DNA of 64,000 bases from Polyangiaceae bacterium (GTDB taxonomy: Bacteria > Myxococcota_A > Polyangia > Polyangiales > Polyangiaceae), in the NCBI GenBank assembly GCA_041389725.1, contig JAWKRG010000009.1, positions 310,001 to 374,000 on the forward strand, given 5' to 3'. Position 1 is the stretch's first letter, and every line of letters begins with the position of its first letter. Made by a program: the position numbers and the translations under genes. The notes beneath the pieces were generated by a model that had not been told where the DNA came from, made no database searches, and saw only the letters and a program-made list of their open reading frames with translations. This document shows positions 33,533-41,665 of the stretch, piece by piece.

Positions 33533-35404
33533 ATGGTGGCCATCGAAGGGACGGAGTCGCAAAAGCAGGATAGGAACGTGGCGTCGCCATGGGGTGTTGC
33601 TGAGGCTGCATCGGACACGGATGCGGAATCGGTCGTTCAGGAATCAGGCGAAAGCGAACTAGGCGAGAAGCTTGCGATGCTGTCCAACGCCGAGATCTGG
33701 TCCCGCACGCTTGCGTCGAATGCTCGGCGCCGCCGCGTCGTCGCGCTACTGGTCGCGCACCTGGCCGAGGTAGAGCGGCGCTCGCTTCACCTGCGAGAGG
33801 GATACTCCTCACTCTACGACTTCTGCCTGCGCGGGCTCGGCATGAGTGAAGGCGAAGCACATCGCAGCATCTCGAGTGCGCGCGTTGCGCGGCGCTTCCC
33901 GATAGCGGTGGGCATGCTCGCGGATGGGCGCCTGCATCTGACGGGGCTGTCGCTCCTGGCGAACCGACTCACCGAAAGCAATCACGAAGAGTTGCTCCAG
34001 GAAGCGTGCGGCAAGACCAAGGCGGATATCCAGGCGGTGCTGGCGAGCCGTTTTCCCCGGCAGGATGTGCCAGATTGCATCGAGTTGCTCGATGCTGGGG
34101 ATTGGTGCAGAGGCTCGAACGAAGAAGCCGCCAACCCAGCGACTGGATCGGAACACTGCGGTGACGCGCATGCGGGAGCGCGTTCCGCAAGTGGCACTCG
34201 AGCAGCGGCCACTCCGAAGGTGTTCGGATGCGTTGGAAGCGACGACGCTAGATCTAGCGATTGCAGAACGCGAGAACAGATGACGGGGGATCCTGCAGGA
34301 ACAGAGTTCCGCGACCGCATCGAGGCGCGGTCCGCCGAACGTTTCGCGATTCGCTTCAGCGCCAGCGCCGCCTTCAAGGCGAAGCTCGAACACGCGCGCA
34401 ACTTGATGAGCCACGTGGGCCGGGGCCTGGAGACCGTGTTCGAACGCGCGTTGGACTTGCTGATTGCCGAGCGCGAGAACAAGTGCTGGGGCAAGACCGA
34501 CAAGCCTCGGCGGAGTGTAGGCGCGAAGCACGGGGCGCCGACGCGACAGTCGAAACGAGAGGTGTACGAGCGGGATGCCGGTCAATGCACCTACGTGTCG
34601 CCCGCTGGGGTACACTGCACGGCGCGAGCGTATCTGAACTTCGACCACATCAAGGAGCGCGCGAACGGCGGCGGGGGATCCGCGGACAATGGGCGCCTGC
34701 TTTGCGCTGCGCACAATCAGATGCGCGCGAGGCAAACCTTCGGGGACGCGTTCATGGACGACAAGATCGCAGGCCGCCGCCAGCGCGAGATGACGTCGAG
34801 CGTCGCCGTCGCGAAGGAAGGAGCTGCGTCCACCGCTGGCGCTGACCAGCAAGGTTCGCGCACGATCGACGACGGTGACCTCGGGGAAGACGCTGCTGTG
34901 GAACGCGTTCGCCAGCGAAGGTCGCCAGCACTGGACCTCGAGGGCGGGGGAGCCGCAAGGGCCGAATGCATCCGCCAGCGAGGGTCGCCAGCGTTGGGCC
35001 TCGCGGGCGGAAACGACACCAACGGTGGAAGCGTTCGCCAGCGAAGGTCGCCCGCGTTGGGCTTCGAGGGTGGGGGAGCCGCAAGGGCCGAATGCATCCG
35101 CCAGCGGAGGTCGTCAGCGTTGGACTGCGAGGGCACGGAAGACGCCGCCGCCGCATGTGTTCGCCAGCGAAGGTCGCAGGCGACGAGCATGACGAACCTT
35201 CCGGTGCCCACATCGAACTCGGCTGCGGTGAGGGCGCAGGTGCTGTCTGCGGCGGCGCAGGTCAAGCTGGTCTCCGCACTCACCGCCATGGGCTTCAGGA
35301 AGAGTGAGTGTCGCAAAGCGGTTGTCGAACTCGCCTCGTGCGGACACGCAGGCACAATGGACCAACTGATCCGCCGCGCGCTGGCGCTGCTTGTTCCCGG
35401 CTAG
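33533..35404 (+). CDS. DUF222/13E12-like HNH endonuclease 1
   Basis: A 623-residue protein. An acidic N-terminus is followed by the helical DUF222/13E12-like domain (about 50-180: VVALLVAHLAEVERRSLHLR, GYSSLYDFCLRGLGMSEGEA, LADGRLHLTGLSLLANRL). A poorly conserved segment (about 185-260) and a helical stretch (RFAIRFSASAAFKAKLEHAR, ERALDLLIAEREN) lead to the HNH nuclease (about 340-400): SKREVYERDAGQCTYVSP, LNFDHIKERANGGGGSADN, RLLCAAHN. The tail (about 458-546) is five 21-residue RQR(R/G)S repeats. GGGGG precedes the ATG. It lies between perfect 119-bp direct repeats and downstream of an array with the same core as its own repeats. The overall domain order resembles REP13E12 proteins of mycobacteria. 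Confidence 0.88.
   Translation: MVAIEGTESQKQDRNVASPWGVAEAASDTDAESVVQESGESELGEKLAMLSNAEIWSRTLASNARRRRVVALLVAHLAEVERRSLHLREGYSSLYDFCLRGLGMSEGEAHRSISSARVARRFPIAVGMLADGRLHLTGLSLLANRLTESNHEELLQEACGKTKADIQAVLASRFPRQDVPDCIELLDAGDWCRGSNEEAANPATGSEHCGDAHAGARSASGTRAAATPKVFGCVGSDDARSSDCRTREQMTGDPAGTEFRDRIEARSAERFAIRFSASAAFKAKLEHARNLMSHVGRGLETVFERALDLLIAERENKCWGKTDKPRRSVGAKHGAPTRQSKREVYERDAGQCTYVSPAGVHCTARAYLNFDHIKERANGGGGSADNGRLLCAAHNQMRARQTFGDAFMDDKIAGRRQREMTSSVAVAKEGAASTAGADQQGSRTIDDGDLGEDAAVERVRQRRSPALDLEGGGAARAECIRQRGSPALGLAGGNDTNGGSVRQRRSPALGFEGGGAARAECIRQRRSSALDCEGTEDAAAACVRQRRSQATSMTNLPVPTSNSAAVRAQVLSAAAQVKLVSALTAMGFRKSECRKAVVELASCGHAGTMDQLIRRALALLVPG
34909..35173 (+). repeat. Five 63-bp coding repeats carrying the array core
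   Basis: Cores at 34909 (TTCGCCAGCGAAGG), 34971 (TCCGCCAGCGAGGG), 35034 (TTCGCCAGCGAAGG), 35097 (TCCGCCAGCGGAGG) and 35160 (TTCGCCAGCGAAGG) are spaced 62-63 bp apart and encode (V/I)RQR(R/G)S. Three are identical to the core of the upstream non-coding array. Confidence 0.9.
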
Positions 35405-35679
35405 GCGAACGGGACGCGAGCGGGGCGTGTGTCACCGCAACACCGCGCGGCAACATGCGTGCGAAGGATGCCGCCGGCAGTCGCTCTCGTCCTCGTGTAC
35501 ACGCTGGCAAACGCGAAGGTTGGCAGGCGCCGCCATGAGGTTCGCGAGCGTTGCCCAATTCGGCATCTGTGCGATGGCGCTGGGCGAGCGTTGCCCGACG
35601 GACACCTTCGGTACACCAGGATGCGAGCCATGCCGCTGTGTGGGCCAAAGGATTCGGCACAACTACGAGATGACCCGGT

Positions 35680-35798
35680 CCGACGCGTCGTCCCACCCCG
35701 AGGGGTGGGAGTCGGAACGAATCTTCGCAACTGAATCGCAGCGTTTGCCGAACACAGTGCCCACCCGCCCAGGGAAGATCTGTTCGAAGCGGGTGCGC
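35680..35798 (+). repeat. 119-bp perfect direct repeat, copy 2
   Basis: Identical to 32586-32704, including the CCCACCCC/GGGGTGGG hairpin. Its last 18 bases (TGTTCGAAGCGGGTGCGC) are the first unit of the tandem array that follows, whereas copy 1 has only one such unit. The stretch 35405-35679 before it holds no gene or clear element. Confidence 0.93.
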
Positions 35799-35879
35799 CA
35801 GTCTGTTCGAAGCGGGTGCGCCTGTTCGAAGCGGGTGCGCCAGTCTGTTCGAAGCGGGTGCGCCTGTTCGAGGCGAGGT
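35781..35879 (+). repeat. Alternating 23/19-bp tandem array
   Basis: TGTTCGAAGCGGGTGCGCC begins at 35781, 35804, 35823 and 35846, with a decayed copy at 35865. Spacings of 23, 19, 23 and 19 show a 42-bp dimer duplicated once. Confidence 0.88.
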
Positions 35880-36226
35880 CGCGGTGTTTCGCACGGGCGG
35901 CGCGCGGGGTCGCGTGTTTCGCACGGGCGGCGCGCGGGGTCGCGGTGGCGCGCGGCCGCGCTAGTCAGAGCGGGAGGCGACGTCAGCGGTTCGGCACGTC
36001 GAGACCCAAACCCAAGGGGCGCGCTGAAGCCATGGCCGCGGCGAAAGGGTGCGCTGCGGCCACGGGCGGTGCTGCGTGGGCGCCGCAGGTGCTGCGCCGC
36101 GGCCACGGGCGGTGCTGCGTGGGCGCCACAGGTGCTGCGCCGCGGCCACGGACGTCACAGGTGCTGCGCTGCGGCCACGGACGTCACAGGTGCTGCGCTG
36201 CGGCCATGGGCGTCGCAAGTGCTGCG
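35879..36226 (+). repeat. Two further GC-rich tandem arrays downstream of HNH 1
   Basis: A ~31-bp unit (core TGTTTCGCACGGGCGGCGCG) occurs twice at 35879-35945. From 36048 a unit beginning G(T)GCTGCGCYGCGGCCACGG occurs five times: one of about 41 bp, one of 43 bp (36089), then three of 29 bp (36132, 36161, 36190). GTCGAGACCCA lies at 35998-36008 and 36236-36246, bracketing the second array. No credible gene lies in 35405-36263. Confidence 0.82.
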
Positions 36227-36263
36227 GTTCAGCGCGTCGAGACCCAACCCCAACTAGGCTCCT

Positions 36264-37400
36264 TCAGTGGCCAGGCGATGGAGGTGGCGGCGGCGGCGGT
36301 CGGCCGCCCGCGTGGACGCGGCGCATCGCGCGCTTTCTCAGGAAGGGCAAGTCACCGGTACGAATGCGCACCGTGGCTGGCGCTGCGCTCACGATGCGTC
36401 CCGTGAACGCATCGATGCCGAATTCGTTGCCGTCCTCGTTGGCGTCGAGGCGGGCGTGAACCAAGTAGAGACCCGGGCGTGCAAAAGCACCGCGCGGACA
36501 CAGCTCCACCAGACGGCTGGTGATGGTCATGGAGCCACCCGCGCGCAGCGAGAGAAAGGCTTGTGGATCTGGGGAACGCAGATCGGGCTGGGCGTCACAG
36601 GTCACCAGCCCGTCGGGGCCCATGACCTCGAAGCTGACGAGCTCCCGACGAAAATAGAGCCGCTCGCTGTGCTTGGTCTTGTTCTTGAGCGTGAGGCTCA
36701 GGGATGCGTTGATCTCGGCGCGGGCGTCCGAGCCTTGATTGAGCTTCATTTGGATCGGCGCCTTGTCGACGTGCGGGCGATCCTCTTCCAGGCGCGTCTT
36801 GGCCCAGCGCGCGTACTCCGACCGCAACGCAAAGCTCGGGCCGCTCAGCTCCTTGATACCCTCGGTCGTGTCGTCGTCAATCTCGACCCTCTCGTCGTCG
36901 AGAACGTGCGCGACGAAGGGCGGGGACTGCTTGGCGTCGACCTCGACGCGCTTGCCGTGCTTCCACGTGGTCTTGGTGCGTTTGGCAAAACCAAAGCGAG
37001 GCTCGATGATCGCTCCCGGCACGAGGCGCCACTGGCCGCCTGCGGCGAAGCAATAGAGGCGTGGATCGAAGGGGTGACTGACGCCTTCCCCCGGAGCCAG
37101 GATGACGAAGGTACGCGGGTCGACGCGCCGCGGTACCAGATCCGCGGGCAGGCGGCAGTGTTCGAGCTTCTTCCGACCCGGGACCGTCACGTCGAAGGCC
37201 AGCAAGCGCGGATCTGCGGAAAGGCGTACGGGGGTCGAGCCCGTGTTCTCGATGGTGAGCTGCCAGGGCAGGCGCGGGCCTCGCTCACTGACTTCGAAGC
37301 GAACGCCGGCCTTCGACGCGTCCGCCGTCTTCGCTTCCTGGGCGACAGCCTTGCCGCAGAGCGCGAGGAGCGCGACCCCGAGCACGATTCCCTGGCGCAT
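36264..37400 (-). CDS. Secreted protein of unknown function
   Basis: A 378-residue protein with a cleavable signal peptide (MRQGIVLGVALLALCGKAVA, cleavage near AVAQEA). It has two beta-sandwich-like segments (FEVSERGPRLPWQLTIENTG, then VRLSADPRLLAFDV; and INASLSLTLKNKTKHSERLY, then FRRELVSFEVMGPDG) that resemble each other, suggesting duplicated Ig-like domains. The C-terminus is basic and proline-rich (GGRPPPPPPPSPGH) and abuts the repeat arrays of the HNH locus. The last residues may have been altered by that repeat-rich neighbour. I recognise no family. It is divergent from thiE. Confidence 0.78.
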   Translation of the reverse strand: MRQGIVLGVALLALCGKAVAQEAKTADASKAGVRFEVSERGPRLPWQLTIENTGSTPVRLSADPRLLAFDVTVPGRKKLEHCRLPADLVPRRVDPRTFVILAPGEGVSHPFDPRLYCFAAGGQWRLVPGAIIEPRFGFAKRTKTTWKHGKRVEVDAKQSPPFVAHVLDDERVEIDDDTTEGIKELSGPSFALRSEYARWAKTRLEEDRPHVDKAPIQMKLNQGSDARAEINASLSLTLKNKTKHSERLYFRRELVSFEVMGPDGLVTCDAQPDLRSPDPQAFLSLRAGGSMTITSRLVELCPRGAFARPGLYLVHARLDANEDGNEFGIDAFTGRIVSAAPATVRIRTGDLPFLRKRAMRRVHAGGRPPPPPPPSPGH

Positions 37401-37475
37401 GAGGGTCGAGTAGCACAGTGCTCTGCTCGGTCCAATCTGTCCCTCCCACGCGAATCATTTTGCTACCCTGGCGGG

Positions 37476-38108
37476 GTGCGCGGCTTGTACGCCATCGTCG
37501 ATACGGACACGCTCGACGCAGCGGGAGTCGACGTGCTGTCCTTTGGCGACGCCGTGATCGCGGCGCGGCCCGCGGCGCTTCAGCTTCGCGCCAAGCGCGT
37601 CGGTGCTCGCCGCTTCTTGGCGCTGGCGACGGAGCTGGCGACGAAGGCGCAGCGCGCCGAAGTCAGGTTTTTCGTCAACGACCGCGTGGATCTCGCGCTC
37701 TTGGCGGGGGCCTACGGCGTGCACGTCGGACAGACGGACTTGGAGCCGGAAGCCGTGCGGCGCATCGCTCCCGCGCTGAAGGTCGGTCTTTCCACCCACA
37801 CGCCCCAAGAACTCGAGGCGGCCTTGGCGGAGACTCCCGACTACGTGGCTTTCGGACCGGTGTTCGCGACGCAATCGAAGTCGGGCGCGGATCCAGTGGT
37901 CGGTGTGGCAGGGTTGGAGCGGGCAGCGATCCTGGCTCGACGCGCTGGGATCCCCTTGGTCGCCATTGGCGGTATCGACGCGGCAAGCGGCGAGGCGGTG
38001 AGTCGACATGCGGACGCCGGCGCGCTGATCGCGGCGCTTGGAACCGAACTCGCGGGCCTGACCGAGCGTTGCCGCGACCTCCATCGAGCACTAGGAGGCA
38101 CGACGTGA
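37476..38108 (+). CDS. thiE: Thiamine-phosphate synthase
   Basis: A 210-residue TIM-barrel enzyme that joins HMP-pyrophosphate and thiazole phosphate to make thiamine phosphate. Motifs are ALQLRAKRV, FFVNDRVDLALLAGAYGVHV, GQTDL, GLSTHTPQEL, YVAFGPVFATQSKSGADPVV and the phosphate-binding VAIGGID. It starts at GTG 37476 (VRGLYAIVDTD). The frame is open far upstream but only because of shadowing of the opposite-strand gene. It overlaps the next gene by 4 bases (GTGA). No other thi gene and no obvious TPP riboswitch is visible here. Confidence 0.92.
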   Translation: MRGLYAIVDTDTLDAAGVDVLSFGDAVIAARPAALQLRAKRVGARRFLALATELATKAQRAEVRFFVNDRVDLALLAGAYGVHVGQTDLEPEAVRRIAPALKVGLSTHTPQELEAALAETPDYVAFGPVFATQSKSGADPVVGVAGLERAAILARRAGIPLVAIGGIDAASGEAVSRHADAGALIAALGTELAGLTERCRDLHRALGGTT

Positions 38109-38692
38109 GCCTGCTACTCGGTCTGGTGGTGGGCGGCGCGTTGGTGGCGATGGGGGTCGGTACCGGCGTTGCGCTTCGGGCGCGGGGCAAGCGGCCCGCG
38201 GCGCTTCCTGCCGTCGCTGAGACCGCGCGGCCTACGGAGCTGAGGGCGCTGGGCTTTGGCTTGGAGCGCGGTGACGTGATCGACGTCGAGGGCAAGAGCC
38301 TCTGGTTGCGTGATGGTTGGCTGGCCTGTGAGGGCGATGAAGCGGTAGTGGTGGTGCTCTTCGCGGATGGCGAGGTCGTCGTGCTCGCGCCCGACGGCGG
38401 GTTATCCCTCAGCCTGACGCGGGAAGTGCGGCTGCCCGTGAAGGGCGAGATCCCGTCCGCATTGGAGATCGACGACGCGCGCTTCGAGCACGTGCGCCGC
38501 TTGCCGGTGCGGCTTCGTCCTCTGGGAGATTCCCCGGCGCCGCCCTTCGACGAAGCTTTGCTGCACGAGCTACGCGGACTGTCCGGCGACGTGCTGTGGG
38601 TCTTGGCCGGGCACAGCGGGAGTCGAGCCTTCTGTGGCCGCCGTGTGCACGCCAACACGGTGGAGTACTGGGGAGCTGGCGACGTCAACTGA
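38105..38692 (+). CDS. Small membrane-anchored protein, possibly DUF4178-like
   Basis: A 195-residue protein starting at GTG 38105, overlapping the thiE stop. One N-terminal transmembrane helix (about 2-22, SLLLGLVVGGALVAMGVGTG) precedes a soluble beta-rich domain with LGFGLERGDVIDVEGKSLWL and RDGWLACEGDEAVVVVLFAD, which resembles the opening of DUF4178. The family assignment is tentative. The coupling to thiE may be only positional. Confidence 0.72.
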   Translation: MSLLLGLVVGGALVAMGVGTGVALRARGKRPAALPAVAETARPTELRALGFGLERGDVIDVEGKSLWLRDGWLACEGDEAVVVVLFADGEVVVLAPDGGLSLSLTREVRLPVKGEIPSALEIDDARFEHVRRLPVRLRPLGDSPAPPFDEALLHELRGLSGDVLWVLAGHSGSRAFCGRRVHANTVEYWGAGDVN

Positions 38693-38705
38693 GCGCGCGC
38701 AGTGC

Positions 38706-38792
38706 CCTAGGCGTTGTATGCCTTCGGCAGAGCGTCGAACCTAGGCGTTTGCGCGTGCGCGGAGGCCTGCAGCGGCGCAGCACCTAGGCGTT
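38706..38792 (+). repeat. CCTAGGCGTT repeated three times at the holB 3' end
   Basis: CCTAGGCGTT lies at 38706-38715, 38740-38749 and 38783-38792; the last contains the holB stop codon. The two extra copies look like duplicated gene-end sequence in the 91-bp convergent gap. Confidence 0.6.
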
Positions 38793-39761
38793 GCGCATGC
38801 GCAGCAGCATCGCTTCCAGCGCCAGCGCGGGCTGCACGTTGCGTTCGATGTCGTTCAGGCTCGCCAAGACAATCCCGTGGCGCTCCGCCCACAGCACCGC
38901 TTGCTCGGGCTCCGTCGTGACTCGCGCCTTGGATTCTTCCGCGAAGCGATGCGCGAGGTGCGCTAGGAGCTCGCGCAAGGCGTGGCGGTCCTCGGGGCGA
39001 TTCTTGGCGATGTCCAAGGCCTCCGTCGCGTCCGCGGCGCTCAAGGCCTGTTGCACCGCGTCGGTGAAAGCGTCTCGCTCCTGGGCTCGGTCTGCATCCG
39101 CCAGCTCGAGCGCGCGGGCCGCGCTGCCATTCGCCTGACTCGCGAGTTCGGCAGGAAGCCCCCGCGCGCGAAGCAACTCTTGCAGCACGCTCACGCTCAA
39201 GGGGCCGAAGCGCACGGCAAGGGTGCGCGACCGAATCGTGTCGAGCAGTCGATTGGGTCGGCTGCTGAGCAACAAGAAAGTGGTGCGGTCCTTGGGCTCT
39301 TCCAGGGTCTTCAGTAGGCTGTTCGCGGCCTGAATGCTGAGTTCGTCGGCATCGCGCACGATGAACACGAGGCCGCGTCCCTCGTGCGGAGGGTAGCCGC
39401 TGCGCGTGAGCACCACGCGCCGGATCTGCTCGACGCTGATGCTCGTACTCTCGGTGACGGAGCTGCCCAACACGCTGCTGGGGTAGACGCCGCGCCCCAC
39501 CAACACGACGTCCGGGTGCCGCGGCACATGGGGTTCTTCGTCGGACAGCGTCGCGGCTCGCGAGCATGCGCTACACGCACCGCACGCCAGCGGCGTGGGC
39601 GCCTCGCATACCAAGGCGCGCGCGAGGGCGAAGGCGGTCAGCTCCTTGCCGACGCCGGCAGGCCCCTCGAAGCGGTAGGCATGGTGCAGTTTGCCCGCGC
39701 GCAAGGCGCGGCTCAGGGTCTCGACGGCGGGAGCTTGGCCCAGGATGTCGTCGAAACTCAT
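38784..39761 (-). CDS. holB: DNA polymerase III delta-prime subunit
   Basis: A 325-residue AAA+ clamp-loader subunit. It has MSFDDILGQAPAVETLSRAL, Walker A GPAGVGKE, the Zn-binding cysteines (CGACSACSRA, with a further Cys upstream), FIVRDADELSIQAANSLLKT (delta-prime box VII-like), LEEPKDRTTFLLLSSRPNRL and the sensor-1-like TIRSRTLAVRF. It acts in loading the sliding clamp. Its start overlaps the stop of the DUF882 gene, so holB is the last gene of the tetR-hydrolase-DUF882-holB transcription unit. Confidence 0.92.
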   Translation of the reverse strand: MSFDDILGQAPAVETLSRALRAGKLHHAYRFEGPAGVGKELTAFALARALVCEAPTPLACGACSACSRAATLSDEEPHVPRHPDVVLVGRGVYPSSVLGSSVTESTSISVEQIRRVVLTRSGYPPHEGRGLVFIVRDADELSIQAANSLLKTLEEPKDRTTFLLLSSRPNRLLDTIRSRTLAVRFGPLSVSVLQELLRARGLPAELASQANGSAARALELADADRAQERDAFTDAVQQALSAADATEALDIAKNRPEDRHALRELLAHLAHRFAEESKARVTTEPEQAVLWAERHGIVLASLNDIERNVQPALALEAMLLRMRNA

Positions 39762-40834
39762 GGCGCGGAGTCATTTCCGAAGTTGAGCGCTCCGGAAGTG
39801 ACCACGCCGGGCCAGCTATCGACGTAGCGCGTGGCTTCGCCCGGCTTGGACGCATCGATCCACAGTGCGTGGCCAGTGAAGGGAGCCCGGACATCGATGT
39901 GCACGAAGCGATTGTGCGGGTAGTAGCCGCAGCCGACGTCCTTCATGCGCCGGCAGGCGCGGAAAACGTCCTCGTTGGGCATGCCCATCACGAACAAGTC
40001 GAGGGCGCGCCCCTTGTGATGCAGGCCGTCGTGGGCTTGGCGCCGGTAGCCGCTGATCACGTAGATGACGCGGTTGGGAAAGGTCGCCGAGAGGCGGGCG
40101 ACAGCCCAGACCAGGCGCGGATCCAAGAGGCGCACCTCTGGAAGCCATTCGCCAAGGGCACTGTCCCCCACCGGCTCGAGGGGTAGCGGCAACTCCGGGC
40201 GTGGCGTGTTGGGCGGACGCGCGATCACGCTGAGGCGGTCCAGCGCGTCGAGAGCAACCGAGCCGTCGCACTCGAGCAAGCGGATCGTGTCGTGCTCACC
40301 TCCATAGCGAGCGAAGGTGGCCGCATAGGGCTTCTCCCAGGGCTTGCAGCGCACCTCGGGCGCCGCAACCGTCTCATCCAACTCCGGCTCCGGCGACTGC
40401 GCGCCCAAGGCTGGGCCGAGCGTGCCGAGGGAGAGCGTGGACGTGGTGCTCAGGTTGAGGGACGGCACCAGCCTCAGGCTCACCCCCGACGCCGACAGAC
40501 TCGCCTCCGTCTCGCACATGGTGGTGCTCCACGCCAAACGCGAGCGCAGCCATTGGCTGGGGCCGAACTTGCCGAGCCAGAAACCGCGCCACTCGCCGTG
40601 GCGCTCGACGGACGGTTCGATGAAGCGGCGCAACAAGGGCAGCTCCCGCTCCGAGGCGAGGCGGTGATGGCGTCCCTGGACGACCTGACCGAGCACCCAA
40701 TTGCCGTTGGTGCTCGGGAGCCACCACGGTTCCGCCGGGGCAGACTTCGCGTGCGACGAAGAGGCCCAAAGCGAGCTCGCTAATGTTGCTGCCAGCAGAG
40801 GCAGCTGGAAGAGGGTGGTGATGCGTCGGGCCAC
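39758..40834 (-). CDS. DUF882 / M15-like peptidoglycan hydrolase
   Basis: A 358-residue exported protein. I chose the GTG at 40834 because GAGGGGG lies just upstream and the signal peptide (ARRITTLFQLPLLAATLASS) begins there; a TTG at 40873 would overlap the hydrolase stop. The C-terminal domain (about 235-350) has ISGYRRQAHDGLHHKGRALD, LFVMG, ACRRMKDVGCGYYPHNRFVH and IDVR. These are the zinc ligands and fold of DUF882/YcbK-type M15 enzymes, which act on peptidoglycan cross-links. The N-terminal half is unrecognised. It overlaps holB by 4 bases. Confidence 0.87.
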   Translation of the reverse strand: MARRITTLFQLPLLAATLASSLWASSSHAKSAPAEPWWLPSTNGNWVLGQVVQGRHHRLASERELPLLRRFIEPSVERHGEWRGFWLGKFGPSQWLRSRLAWSTTMCETEASLSASGVSLRLVPSLNLSTTSTLSLGTLGPALGAQSPEPELDETVAAPEVRCKPWEKPYAATFARYGGEHDTIRLLECDGSVALDALDRLSVIARPPNTPRPELPLPLEPVGDSALGEWLPEVRLLDPRLVWAVARLSATFPNRVIYVISGYRRQAHDGLHHKGRALDLFVMGMPNEDVFRACRRMKDVGCGYYPHNRFVHIDVRAPFTGHALWIDASKPGEATRYVDSWPGVVTSGALNFGNDSAP

Positions 40835-40869
40835 GGACCCCCTCAACCTACTGATCTCGACGGGAATTT

Positions 40870-41661
40870 TCAAATCGCGCGTTCGGGGCTCGTGACCCGG
40901 TCGGCGAAGCGCGTGACTCGGTCCAGCAGCAGCTCGAAGTCCCAGTCCAGGGTTGCCACGTGGTACGAGCGCGTCAGCACCAGGGTCTCTACGGGACCGG
41001 GAACCAGCCGCGCCAGTGCCACCGAATTCTCGGGAGGGACGCTGTGATCTTGCGGCGAATAGGCCACGAGCAGCGGAGTGCCGAGGCTCTTCAGCTGCGC
41101 GCGGATGCGCGGAAGCTGCTGCAGGAAGGAGTTTCCGGCTGCTGCGGAAATCCAGGCATAAGCGTTCTCTTCGCCTCCCTTGGCGATGTCGTTCTTCGCC
41201 AGACCCGCCGCACTGGCGGGCACGTAGGGCAGGATCTTCTCCAGCTGAGGCGCCAAGCGTGCGAGCAAACCCTCGCGATCGAGCACGGGCGCGTTGATGG
41301 TGACCACCCCCGCAATGGTGCTGTCGGGATCACTGGCGACGTCCAGGCAAATGGCGCCTCCCATCGACAAGCCGACCAGCACGACGTGCTGGCACCGCCC
41401 CCGAAGACGGGAGGCAGCTCGCTCCACTTCTTGACGCCAATCTGCGTAGCGGGTCTTGGCCAGATCCCGCACGCTGGTGCCATGGCCTGGCAAACGGACC
41501 AGCTCGACGCGAAACCCACGCCCCGCCAGGGCCTCGGCCAGCGGGCGGGTGGAGGATGGGTTGCCAGTGAAGCCATGGGTCACGACGATGCCCGTCTGCG
41601 CCCGATCCCCGTCGCCGTCAGCGGACCAAGCTTCTGCCCCCGGTAGTATCGCTGCGGTCAT
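40870..41661 (-). CDS. Alpha/beta hydrolase (carboxylesterase-like)
   Basis: A 263-residue esterase or lipase-like enzyme. It has the oxyanion segment THGFTGNPSSTRPLAEAL, the nucleophile elbow GLSMGG, the acid residue in YSPQDHSVPPENS and the catalytic His in RSYHVATLDWD. This order and length match bacterial monoacylglycerol lipase/Est30 types. It starts 4 bases after the TetR stop, so the regulator probably controls it. Confidence 0.88.
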   Translation of the reverse strand: MTAAILPGAEAWSADGDGDRAQTGIVVTHGFTGNPSSTRPLAEALAGRGFRVELVRLPGHGTSVRDLAKTRYADWRQEVERAASRLRGRCQHVVLVGLSMGGAICLDVASDPDSTIAGVVTINAPVLDREGLLARLAPQLEKILPYVPASAAGLAKNDIAKGGEENAYAWISAAAGNSFLQQLPRIRAQLKSLGTPLLVAYSPQDHSVPPENSVALARLVPGPVETLVLTRSYHVATLDWDFELLLDRVTRFADRVTSPERAI

Positions 41662-41665
41662 GGCT

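Noticed and set aside
32716..33618. 300-aa minus-strand ORF across the ~40-bp array
   Set aside because: Its repeated peptides simply translate the array; several frames are open there because units lack stops, with no start signal or domain.
35391..36257. 288-aa plus-strand ORF after HNH 1
   Set aside because: It only translates the 119-bp repeat and the following arrays; no domain or start signal.
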